A DNA stretch of 64,000 nt from Rhodothermales bacterium (GTDB taxonomy: Bacteria; Bacteroidota; Rhodothermia; Rhodothermales; Bin80), in NCBI GenBank assembly GCA_028278205.1, contig JANQES010000050.1, positions 20,832 to 84,831 on the forward strand, given 5' to 3'. The notes beneath the pieces were generated by a model. It saw only the letters and a program-made list of their open reading frames with translations. It was not told the DNA's origin and ran no database searches. Shown here piece by piece: positions 15,634 to 23,080 of the stretch; positions within the stretch are counted from its first letter, which is position 1, and each line of letters begins with the position of its first letter. A program made the position numbers and the translations under genes.

Positions 15634-16080
15634 TTACATCATCGTGCCGGGGACTGCCTTCTCAACCCAGTTGCCGTCTTCTTTCACCCACAGCTTCGAC
15701 GGGATGATGGCGCCGGGGTAGGCCTGCTCGCCTTCGACCTTGACTTCGTCGGCCATGTAGTCAGCAAAGCCCATGGCCGGGCCGATGATCACGTAGACGT
15801 CGCCGCCGGCCTCACCGCCTTCGAGCACGGCCACGGGGATGCCCATGTTGGCGCAGGCGGTGCCGCAGTTGGGCATTTCCATCATGCCGTCGCCGTCGGG
15901 CTTGGGCACCATGTGGGCGTCGTTGAGGGCTGCCTCCGGCATGCCCATGCCGGTCGCCATGCCGTAACACTTCGAATCGACCAGCTTGCCCTCGACGGTG
16001 ATGGGTTCGGGCGCGGGCATCTGCATCGTAGCAGCCACAGCCAGAAAGGCGACCACGAGTAAGGGAAGAAGCTTTCTCAT
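15634..16080 (-). CDS. Exported Met- and Cys-rich small protein
   Basis: This 148-residue protein has an N-terminal signal peptide (KLLPLLVVAFLAVAA) and no lipobox cysteine. The domain reads ITVEGKLVDSKCYGMATGMG, then a Met-rich loop (GDGMMEMPNCGTACANMGIP), FADYMADEVKVEGEQ and IIPSKLWVKEDGNWVEKA. It is the paralogue of the protein encoded just downstream. The unusually Met-rich centre with three cysteines would suit Cu(I) binding, but this is inference. The two genes and the CusF-like gene are all on the minus strand with gaps of ~100 to 150 bases, so one transcript is possible. A weak hairpin (GAGGCC at 15581, GGCCTC to 15604) lies in the gap after this gene. Confidence 0.7.
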   Translation of the reverse strand: MRKLLPLLVVAFLAVAATMQMPAPEPITVEGKLVDSKCYGMATGMGMPEAALNDAHMVPKPDGDGMMEMPNCGTACANMGIPVAVLEGGEAGGDVYVIIGPAMGFADYMADEVKVEGEQAYPGAIIPSKLWVKEDGNWVEKAVPGTMM

Positions 16081-16343
16081 GGCTTTTCCTCAGATAAGGT
16101 TAGGGTGGTGGGTGGTCCACGAAATACTGGCGGTACATTTGCGTTGCGCATTCGGGGGAAGCATTACGTCACCCACGCCGGTTCACACAATCTTCATAAT
16201 AATGAAAGTGGTCATGCAGCCGGATTCTCGTCCATTACGTGAGGGATCGGGCACCTCCTCGATTTCCGGCCCTGGAACAACCATTTCGCGATTTCAATAT
16301 CTTTGACTCTCGCTTTTTCCCTGGTTCATCTTCCAAGAAAACT

Positions 16344-16982
16344 ATGAACACCTCATACCTTGCCCCCCTCTTCATGGCCGTGCTGCTCATCGGACTCGCG
16401 CTTGCCCACCCGGCGGCAGCGCAGGACGCCACTGCGGGAAAAGCGTCCTACGCGGTCTGTGTCGCGTGTCACCTCGATAACGGCGCGGGCAATCAGGCCC
16501 TCAATTCTCCGGCTATCGCCGGGCAGGAAATCTGGTATGTGGAGCGCCAGCTCACCTACTTCAAAGAGGGTCTTCGCGGCAAGCATCCCAAGGACATCTA
16601 TGGAGCACAAATGGCGGCCATGGCGTTGACCCTGGTCACAGAGCAGCAGGTCAAAGATGTGGCTGCTTACATTGCGTCGATGAAGCCCATACCGCGCCCC
16701 GCGCCGACCGTGAAAGGCGATGCGGAAAAAGGCAAAGCGCTCTACACGATCTGCGCCACCTGCCACGGCCCTGACGGCAAAGGGATGAAAGAACTGAACG
16801 CCCCGAACCTGACGCTTCAGCAAGACTGGTACCTGGAACGACAGATCAAAAACTACAAAGAGGGCATCCGGGGCAACGATCCCAAAGACATCTACGGGAT
16901 GCAGATGGCGCCCATGATGGCCACCCTGCCCGACGACCAGGCCATCAAAGACGTCATCGCCTTCATCAACTCGCTGAAATAA
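16344..16982 (+). CDS. Diheme cytochrome c (c4-like)
   Basis: This 212-residue periplasmic cytochrome has a cleavable signal peptide (LIGLALAHPAAAQ) and two tandem class I cytochrome domains with CVACH (~42-46) and CATCH (~138-142). Each half repeats the same pattern, WY.ERQ...YKEG.RG..PKDIYG.QM, in which the Met of the QM pair is the probable axial ligand. This arrangement is typical of the cytochrome c4 and c553 families, which shuttle electrons between membrane complexes. The start at 16344 gives the signal peptide directly; upstream in-frame codons do not. It could link any of the quinol-oxidising complexes in the window to the oxidases. It is ended by a convergent terminator shared with the DoxX gene. 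Confidence 0.88.
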   Translation: MNTSYLAPLFMAVLLIGLALAHPAAAQDATAGKASYAVCVACHLDNGAGNQALNSPAIAGQEIWYVERQLTYFKEGLRGKHPKDIYGAQMAAMALTLVTEQQVKDVAAYIASMKPIPRPAPTVKGDAEKGKALYTICATCHGPDGKGMKELNAPNLTLQQDWYLERQIKNYKEGIRGNDPKDIYGMQMAPMMATLPDDQAIKDVIAFINSLK

Positions 16983-17008
16983 AGCGGAAAACGTGCCGTT
17001 TTCCGCTT
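16982..17008. terminator. Bidirectional terminator
   Basis: AAGCGGAAAACG (16982-16993) and CGTTTTCCGCTT (16997-17008) form a perfect 12-bp stem with a 3-base loop. It overlaps the stop of the cytochrome gene and abuts the stop of the DoxX gene, serving both convergent transcripts. Confidence 0.85.
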
Positions 17009-18188
17009 AGTGATACCGGAACTGCTCTAAGACCTGCGGATCTTTGCTGCGTTTGACGATCTGCCCGGTGCGGATATGCCGGAAGACGATCTCTTTAGGC
17101 CGGGGCGTGACGTCGACCAGGAAGAGGAACCAGCCCCAGAAGCTGTAGCGCGCCTGCGGCATGATCAACGGATCGGCGCGGAGTTGTTCGATGGAACTGG
17201 GCGCGGTTTTGGCCTCGGGCACAGCCAGAATACCGACGGGATCGGCGAAAGGCTCGTCGTCTGGAACATCGTGGGTGAGGATTTCGGCGGCCAGGTCGGT
17301 GCGCGCCGCCTCGGCAGCCGCTTCGGCCTCGGCGTCTGCTTTCTGCCCGAAGAGGTAATAATCCGACGACCACTTGCCCGAGCCGTAGAGGAAGATGAGG
17401 ATCAACAAAAACAACACCAGCGCCGAAAACTCAAACGACTGGTTGACCGCCATCAGCCCGCCCTGAAGCTGGCTGATGAAAACCGCGCCAACGAGGATGG
17501 GAATCTGAACCAGCGCCGCCAGGCGTGTCAACAAGCCGGCAGCCATCATCAAGCCGCCGAAGATGTGCGCCAACGACACGTAATGCACCAGCACCGTCGA
17601 GCGCAGCATGGCGCCGGAGTCGGGCGAGAGCATCTGGATGAAGTTGGCCGAGTCGGCGATAAAGAGCACACCGCGCACGAAAAGGCCGATGCCCAGGTAG
17701 ATGCGCAACAGGTCGAAGGCCGTGCCGCGATAGTCGTAGAGCTTATCGAGCAGTTTCTGAATAGCCAGCCGGCCCCGCTTCCAGTAATGCTCGACCGACC
17801 ACCGCCCCGAACCGTAGACGAAAACGAGAATCAGCAGAAACAGCACCAACGTCGAAAACTCGAACGACTGGTTGGCCGAGAACAATCCCGCCACGCTGAG
17901 GAAGACGGCGCCGAAAAGGATAGGTATCTGGACGAGCGCCGCGATGCGGGTCCAGAGACCGGCGGCAATCAGCGCGCCGCCGATGACGTGGATCAGCGCC
18001 ACGACCTGGAGCAAGCCCCAGGAGCCGACCCAGGACGGCGTTTCCTCCGGCAGCAACGTCGTGAACGCTGTCGCATCGTAGAAAAAGAGCACACCGCGCA
18101 CGAAAAGGCCGAGACCCAGATAAATGCGCAGCAGATCGAAAGCGACCTCGCGGTAGGTATCGAGCCAGGAGACAAGCTTTTGAAGCAT
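17007..18188 (-). CDS. Tandem double DoxX-family membrane protein
   Basis: This 393-residue protein is made of two successive DoxX-like units, ~1-135 and ~140-280. Each starts AFDLLRIYLG(L/I)GLFVRGVLF and contains H..GG...AAGL.TR.AALVQIPIL and NQSFEFS.LVLFLLIL.F.YGSG, four membrane helices apiece. DoxX proteins include quinol oxidase accessory subunits and redox-linked membrane proteins of varied role. After the second unit there is a ~110-residue cytoplasmic tail rich in Ala and Glu, ending in FRHIRTGQIVKRSKDPQVLEQFRYH. The internal duplication and tail are unusual for the family, whose members usually carry one unit. No enzyme partner is adjacent. Confidence 0.8.
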   Translation of the reverse strand: MLQKLVSWLDTYREVAFDLLRIYLGLGLFVRGVLFFYDATAFTTLLPEETPSWVGSWGLLQVVALIHVIGGALIAAGLWTRIAALVQIPILFGAVFLSVAGLFSANQSFEFSTLVLFLLILVFVYGSGRWSVEHYWKRGRLAIQKLLDKLYDYRGTAFDLLRIYLGIGLFVRGVLFIADSANFIQMLSPDSGAMLRSTVLVHYVSLAHIFGGLMMAAGLLTRLAALVQIPILVGAVFISQLQGGLMAVNQSFEFSALVLFLLILIFLYGSGKWSSDYYLFGQKADAEAEAAAEAARTDLAAEILTHDVPDDEPFADPVGILAVPEAKTAPSSIEQLRADPLIMPQARYSFWGWFLFLVDVTPRPKEIVFRHIRTGQIVKRSKDPQVLEQFRYH

Positions 18189-18261
18189 CCGGCACCTCGA
18201 TCAGTCTGGATAGGAGGGGGAAGACGTACACGCCATCCTGATAGGCCGAGGCCAGGGGAAT

Positions 18262-18348
18262 GCGTAAAACGTGAAACGTAAAACGTAAGGGTGCTACTAG
18301 AAAGGTTTTCCGGGGCACCCTTACGTTTTACGTTTTACGTTTCACGTC
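18262..18348. repeat. Word-type inverted repeat (ACGTGAAACGTAAAACGT arms)
   Basis: The left arm is GCGTAAAACGTGAAACGT (from 18262) and onward. The inner stem is AAGGGTGC (18287-18294) / GCACCCTT (18315-18322), with TAGAAAGGTT in the loop. Both the word and the inner stem match the element at 10751. Confidence 0.82.
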
Positions 18349-18424
18349 CTTCCAACCATAAATCCTGTCGCTACGGCGTACCAGTACGATGTCGATGGCC
18401 GTTGAAGCCATCCCTAATAATACC

Positions 18425-18736
18425 TCAATTCCGCCGACGCAACAAGTCCTGATGCCACTTCTCCGGAAAGCCGTCCGATTCTCCGTAGGCGTAGGTGTAG
18501 GAAGCCAGGGTCTGTTCGCTGAAATATTGGCGCTGGTCTTCGCGGATCTCTCGCGCGCCCACCGGCACATACTCGCCGCGGGCCGCAGCAACCCGCCGGA
18601 CCACCACAGGGTCTTTCTGCGGAGGGGCGGGCTCCTCCGGAAACAACAACCGATAGGCCGTGACCACAGCCCAGGTCAGCATAAAGAAAACCACCGGAAT
18701 GACGACGGCGGCCAGGGCGAAGTAGACGATATTCAC
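18425..18736 (-). CDS. Small single-span membrane protein, unknown function
   Basis: This 103-residue protein has one N-terminal transmembrane helix (VYFALAAVVIPVVFFMLTWA, ~4-25) followed by a charged cytoplasmic or periplasmic domain. It includes PPQKDPVVVRRVAAARGEYV, a QYFSEQTLASYTYAYGESDG stretch and a basic C-terminus KWHQDLLRRRN. I do not recognise the family. Its position, minus strand between the DoxX gene and the CydA-like cluster, hints at an envelope or respiratory role but gives nothing firm. Codon usage is like its neighbours, and the ORF extends cleanly from ATG to stop without overlap, which supports it being real. Confidence 0.6.
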   Translation of the reverse strand: MNIVYFALAAVVIPVVFFMLTWAVVTAYRLLFPEEPAPPQKDPVVVRRVAAARGEYVPVGAREIREDQRQYFSEQTLASYTYAYGESDGFPEKWHQDLLRRRN

Positions 18737-19111
18737 AGGGCTCCCCTACACGATTTACGATGATGCGACTTGACGGGGTCTCGATGTCTTGTTATATAAT
18801 GGAAGATGATCACGGAGTTCCACGCTGTTGTAAATCTCCCTGTCGCCCTGCTCGCGATGGCTGATGCCGCAAAGGCAACACGCAGCCATCCCTCCTCACA
18901 TCCAGCATCCCGGCGATACGGCACAGGTGTGGTCTTCGTGGTTGTTTTCTGGTTTTTTGACGGCAACCTCCCATCCGGCAATGCACCCGCGCGGTGCCGA
19001 GGACACGGTATATGCCTTCCTTCATCGCCCCTTGACAATGTCCTGGTTAATGGAGTTTTTTAGGGCCGTTGCCGAGGAGGGCATCGACATCGAGAGGGGG
19101 AAAGGGAGATT
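18737..19111. other. Intergenic leader region with a possible promoter
   Basis: There is no convincing gene in these 375 bases. TTGACG (18770-18775) and TATAAT (18795-18800) with a 19-base spacer could start plus-strand transcription toward the CydA-like cluster; the spacer is longer than ideal. Short open frames here have no signal or homology. Confidence 0.4.
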
Positions 19112-19200
19112 TTAATAGCGAATAGTGAATAGCGAATGGTGAATGGTTAATGGGGCGACTCATTCACCATTATCAATTCGCTATTCACTATTCACCATTA
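19112..19200. repeat. Word-type inverted repeat (GAATAGTGAATAGCGAATGG arms)
   Basis: The left arm (19112-19152) of AATAGTGAATAGCGAATGG words pairs with the right arm (19160-19200) over a short loop. It sits in the leader of the CydA-like gene, 66 bases before its start. Confidence 0.8.
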
Positions 19201-19266
19201 GAAACTCCCTCTCAGCCACCCCATGGCAAACACATACTGGAAAAACGCCTTAAAGCCTGGAGGCCA

Positions 19267-21138
19267 ATGACTATCAACCGCCGCTCCCCTGTTCTCCGTG
19301 CCGCCTGCATTGCGTTCCTTGCTTTTATTGTGCTGATCTTGACGGGGGAGGTGGCCTTCGGCGCTCCGCAGGAAGCCCCCGGCGACGGCGATTACCGCAC
19401 CATGCCCTTCGTGGGAAGCCGCGTCTTTATGTGGGTGGTGGCCGAGCTGCACCTGATGTTTGCAGCCTTCGTGCTGGCCGTGCCCATGTTTGCCCTGGTC
19501 ATCGAATACATCGGCTACAAAACCGGCGACAAGCGCTTCGATGAACTGGCCTATGACTTCACGAAGCTGCTCTCGGTCTCGTTCTCTTTTACCGCCACGC
19601 TCGGCGCGCTGCTGACCTTCGGCCTGATCATCCTCTATCCGGCGCTGACCGACTATCTGGTCAAGATCTTTAGCTGGACGTTCCTGCCCTACGTCCTGTT
19701 GTTTTTCTTCGAGGCCATCTTTCTCTACAGTTATTATTACGGATGGGGCAAGTTTTCGCCGCGCGTCCACCTGTTTCTGGGATTGATGCTCAACATCGTC
19801 GGCACGGCCATCATGTTCATCGCCAACGCCTGGCTGACGTTCATGAACACGCCCAACGGCATCGACGAACTGGGCAACCTGACGAGTGTCTGGGATGCCA
19901 TCAACAATTACATCTGGATGCCCATCAACATCCACCGCCTGATTGCCAACGTGGCCTTCGGCGGGGCTATCGGGGCAGCCTACGGGGCGTATAAGTTTCT
20001 CGGCGCAAAGACCGATCAGGAACGCGCGCACTACGACTGGATGGGCTACATCGGCAACTTCATCGCCATCTGTGCGCTGCTGCCGCTGCCGTTTGCGGGC
20101 TACTGGCTGGGTGTGGAGATCTACGCCTACGACCAGAGCCTCGGCATCACGCTGATGGGCGGGACGTTCTCGTGGCTTTTCATCATTCAGGCGGTGCTTA
20201 TCGGCAACCTGTTTCTGGCGGCTAATTATTACCTGTGGCTGAGTATGGGGCGTATTGCCGGGGCGGAGCGATACCGAAGGTTTATTAAATACCTGCTGGC
20301 GCTCATCACCATCTGTTTCATCGTCTGGGCCACGCCGCACTCGCTGGTGGCGACGGTCGAGGAGGCCCGCGCGATGGGCGGCTCGCACCATCCCATCCTG
20401 AACGTCCTCGGCGTGATGTCGGCCAAGAACACGGCCGTCAACCTGCTGATCCTGACGACCTACGTCAGCTTCCTGCTCTACCGAAGAGCCAACAAAGAGG
20501 CAACGGTTTCATGGGCCAAGATGGGCAACCTGATCCAGTTCAGCATCTTCGCCGTGGTGGTGATCTTCGTGGTCTTCCTCGGTGTCTACGGCTACTTCGT
20601 CGACGCGCAGACGCGCATCGGGCTGTCGCAGCCGCAGGTGATGTCGGTGCTCTTCGCGATGGTGGCGGTGACGGTGATCGACATCTTCCTGTTTAAGAAC
20701 GCCCGAAAGCGCGGCGAGATCGCGTGGGGCAAGATCCCGGGGCGGGCGCAATATGCGCTGTTTTTCCTGGCTATCACATTTACATGGTTGATGGGCCTGA
20801 TGGGCTACGTCCGCGCCGGGATGCGGCAGCACTGGCACGTCTACGGCGTGATCCGCGACACCTCGGTCGATGCCTACACGCCCACGTTGGGCTTTGCCGG
20901 GCTAGTGGTTTCAGTGACGGTGATCATCTTCTTCCTGTTCCTCGCCATCGTCTTCTTCCTCTCGGGGCTCTCGGGCAAGAAGAACTGGGCGCCCAAATCG
21001 CCCCCGCCGCCGGAAGCCACCACGACGGAACCCCTCCCCGACGCCGAACCGGCGACGGAGCCGGAAAAGGAGCCTGAAGTGGCGGGCCTGCCCAACCCTC
21101 TTGCCAGCCTGCTTCGTTTTATCAGGAAGAAGTCATGA
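19267..21138 (+). CDS. CydA-like membrane protein (cytochrome bd superfamily, non-canonical)
   Basis: This 623-residue polytopic protein is related to subunit I of cytochrome bd quinol oxidase. ATG at 19267 follows GGAGG (19259-19263); the frame extends further up but only through a repeat element. AELHLMFAAF places His62 where E. coli CydA has the heme b595 ligand His19. NIHRLIANVAFGGAIGAAYG places His223 at the heme b558 ligand His186, and Glu149 (FFFEAIF) corresponds to Glu107. Missing are Glu99 and the GRQPW quinol-loop motif. The N-terminus has an extra hydrophobic segment and the C-terminus a long Pro/Glu tail. No cydB follows; instead three cytochrome c genes do. It fits the cytochrome bd-related families that associate with c-type cytochromes. 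Its reaction (quinol:cytochrome c or other) is not known. Confidence 0.78.
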   Translation: MTINRRSPVLRAACIAFLAFIVLILTGEVAFGAPQEAPGDGDYRTMPFVGSRVFMWVVAELHLMFAAFVLAVPMFALVIEYIGYKTGDKRFDELAYDFTKLLSVSFSFTATLGALLTFGLIILYPALTDYLVKIFSWTFLPYVLLFFFEAIFLYSYYYGWGKFSPRVHLFLGLMLNIVGTAIMFIANAWLTFMNTPNGIDELGNLTSVWDAINNYIWMPINIHRLIANVAFGGAIGAAYGAYKFLGAKTDQERAHYDWMGYIGNFIAICALLPLPFAGYWLGVEIYAYDQSLGITLMGGTFSWLFIIQAVLIGNLFLAANYYLWLSMGRIAGAERYRRFIKYLLALITICFIVWATPHSLVATVEEARAMGGSHHPILNVLGVMSAKNTAVNLLILTTYVSFLLYRRANKEATVSWAKMGNLIQFSIFAVVVIFVVFLGVYGYFVDAQTRIGLSQPQVMSVLFAMVAVTVIDIFLFKNARKRGEIAWGKIPGRAQYALFFLAITFTWLMGLMGYVRAGMRQHWHVYGVIRDTSVDAYTPTLGFAGLVVSVTVIIFFLFLAIVFFLSGLSGKKNWAPKSPPPPEATTTEPLPDAEPATEPEKEPEVAGLPNPLASLLRFIRKKS

Positions 21139-21204
21139 GTCATGGGTCATGAGTCATGGGCTTTGGGTGAGACACTCATGACCCATGACTCATGACCCAT
21201 GACC
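21132..21204. repeat. Word-type inverted repeat (GTCATGAGTCATGGG arms)
   Basis: The left arm (21132-21160) contains the stop codon of the CydA-like gene; the right arm (21174-21204) is its complement. It lies between genes that are probably co-transcribed, so it is not simply an operon terminator. Confidence 0.8.
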
Positions 21205-21283
21205 CACACCAACGCCTAAACAAAGCAAAACCCCTGGAAATACCACCAACGGCAAACCCCGCCGAACCCCAAAGGAGAACATC

Positions 21284-22069
21284 GTGAAACACGCTTTGCA
21301 AATCTTCGGCTTCACCATCCTCGTGTCGGCTTTTTACTGGTACGTGAGCCTGTGGGTGCCGCAAAAACGGACCGATCCGCCGGAGGATATTGTCATCAGC
21401 GCCAGCCTGACGACGGACGAGATGATCCCCATCGGCGAGGAGATCGTCGCCGGCAAAGGCACCTGCCTGACGTGCCATACGATGGGCGAGAGCGGCACGG
21501 GGCTGCGCTTCCCGGACCTGGGCAACATCGGCGCCATCGCCAGTGAAAGGGTAGCGGGCCAGAGCGACGTCGACTACCTGGCCGAGTCGATGTACGATCC
21601 CAACGCCTACGTCGTCGAAGGTTTTGTGGCCGGGATGCCTAACGTTTCCCGACCACCCGTCGCGCTGACCGACCAGGAGATCCTCACCGTCATCGCCTAC
21701 CTGCAATCGCTCGGCGGCACCCCGACGGTGACGATGGACACACCGTTGCAGTGGCAGGGCCAGGCCCCGGCGCCCACTGCGGCAACCGCACCCGACGCGC
21801 CCCCCGACGGTGCCACCGTGTTTACGACCTATGCCTGCAACACCTGCCACAGCCTCGACGGCGCCGCCGGTGCCGGCCCGACGCTCCAGGGCATCGGCAG
21901 CCGCCAGACCCGCGAGGAAGTCACTGCATCGATCCGCGAACCCGACGCCATCCTCGTCGAAGGCTTTGCGCCGGGCGTCATGGCGGCCACACTCAACGCC
22001 TTCGGCTTCTACGACAACGTCACCGACGCCGAATTCGAAGCCCTGCTCGATTACCTGATGGAGCAGTGA
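21284..22069 (+). CDS. Membrane-anchored diheme cytochrome c
   Basis: This 261-residue protein has an N-terminal signal anchor (FGFTILVSAFYWYVSLWV) and two cytochrome c domains: CLTCH at ~63-67 with VEGFVAGMPN, and CNTCH at ~186-190 with VEGFAPGVMA, where the Met is the likely sixth ligand. A Pro/Ala linker joins them. The second domain is nearly identical, with about 14 differences in 80 residues, to the C-terminal cytochrome domain of the caa3 subunit IV fusion at 48900-49619. A good AAAGGAG (21270-21276) precedes the start. As second gene of the cluster it is the probable electron acceptor or donor of the CydA-like protein. Confidence 0.85.
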   Translation: MKHALQIFGFTILVSAFYWYVSLWVPQKRTDPPEDIVISASLTTDEMIPIGEEIVAGKGTCLTCHTMGESGTGLRFPDLGNIGAIASERVAGQSDVDYLAESMYDPNAYVVEGFVAGMPNVSRPPVALTDQEILTVIAYLQSLGGTPTVTMDTPLQWQGQAPAPTAATAPDAPPDGATVFTTYACNTCHSLDGAAGAGPTLQGIGSRQTREEVTASIREPDAILVEGFAPGVMAATLNAFGFYDNVTDAEFEALLDYLMEQ

Positions 22070-22073
22070 GAGG

Positions 22074-22161
22074 TAGTGTTTTGGTGTTTGAGTGTTATAG
22101 TGTTTTAGTGGGATCATCCTCAAAAACTATAACGCTCAAACACTGAAACACTAAAACACAC
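22074..22161. repeat. Word-type inverted repeat (AGTGTTTGAGTGTTATAG arms)
   Basis: The arms 22074-22109 and 22121-22161 are built of GTGTTTTA/GTGTTATA/GTTTGA words. It lies between two cytochrome genes in the same direction. Confidence 0.8.
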
Positions 22162-22180
22162 TTTTAAAAGGAAAGAGCCG

Positions 22181-23008
22181 ATGAACATCTTCGTCCTGCT
22201 CGCCATTATTGCGGCCCTGGTTGCCATCCAGGTGGTGGGGACCCGGTTTGTGAAACTCAACCGGCTGGCCTGGATGGCTATCTGGTGGATAGCCCTCTAC
22301 CTCGCGCTGAGCTTCGGCATCGACCCGCCGCTGCCCACGACGATCATCGCGCTGTTTATGGCGATTGTGACGCTGGCGCTGCTGGCCTACCTGTCGGCGG
22401 ATTCTGAAGAACTCGAGACGGCCAAAAACACCATCGTGAGTTTCATGACCGAGCGGAAATACATGGTGCCGCTGCTGATTGCCGTGGTGGCCATACCGCT
22501 GCTGGTGGCCTTCAAAGTGTATTCAGACATGACGCAGCCGCCGCAACCGCCCGCCAGTGGCCGGACGATCCACCCGCCGCCGCCAGCGTCGATCAACTTT
22601 GAGGGCAACACCATCAATCTGGCGACGGCCAACAATCCGTATCGGGACTTGGAAGAATCCGACCCGGAGGCCTTCGCCCAACACAACGCCAACGGCCGGC
22701 GGATCTACTTCGAAAACTGCTTCTACTGCCACGGCGACAATATGGAGGGGAGCGGGATGTTCGCCCACGGCTACGATCCCCTCCCGGCCAACTTCAACGA
22801 CCCCACGACGATCTCCCAGCTTCAGGAGTCGTACCTGTTCTGGCGGATTGCCAAAGGCGCGCCGGGGCTGCCCGGCGAATCGACGCCCTGGGCCTCGGCC
22901 ATGCCCGCCTGGGAAAATTTCCTGACCGAAGAGGAGATCTGGGACGTCATCATCTTCCTCTACGAATTCACCGGCTACGAACCGCGCGCACAGGGAATGC
23001 CTCACTGA
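22181..23008 (+). CDS. Membrane cytochrome c with N-terminal helices
   Basis: This 275-residue protein begins with three transmembrane helices (residues ~2-20, ~28-46, ~50-70), a charged stretch and a fourth helix near 95-112. A Pro-rich linker leads to a periplasmic class I cytochrome c domain with CFYCHGDNMEGSG (Cys ~184) and SAMPAWENFLTEEEIWDVI, where Met of the AMP motif is the expected axial ligand. The helical front end could hold it against the CydA-like subunit. An AAAGGAAAG ribosome-binding site precedes the ATG. It is the third gene of the cluster. Confidence 0.83.
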   Translation: MNIFVLLAIIAALVAIQVVGTRFVKLNRLAWMAIWWIALYLALSFGIDPPLPTTIIALFMAIVTLALLAYLSADSEELETAKNTIVSFMTERKYMVPLLIAVVAIPLLVAFKVYSDMTQPPQPPASGRTIHPPPPASINFEGNTINLATANNPYRDLEESDPEAFAQHNANGRRIYFENCFYCHGDNMEGSGMFAHGYDPLPANFNDPTTISQLQESYLFWRIAKGAPGLPGESTPWASAMPAWENFLTEEEIWDVIIFLYEFTGYEPRAQGMPH

Positions 23009-23080
23009 GCGTAGATCCGCCCCCCGCTTCGCCGACCCGCCTTCCGCCGGCCTTTACGGCCTGAGACTGACCGCAGCGTT

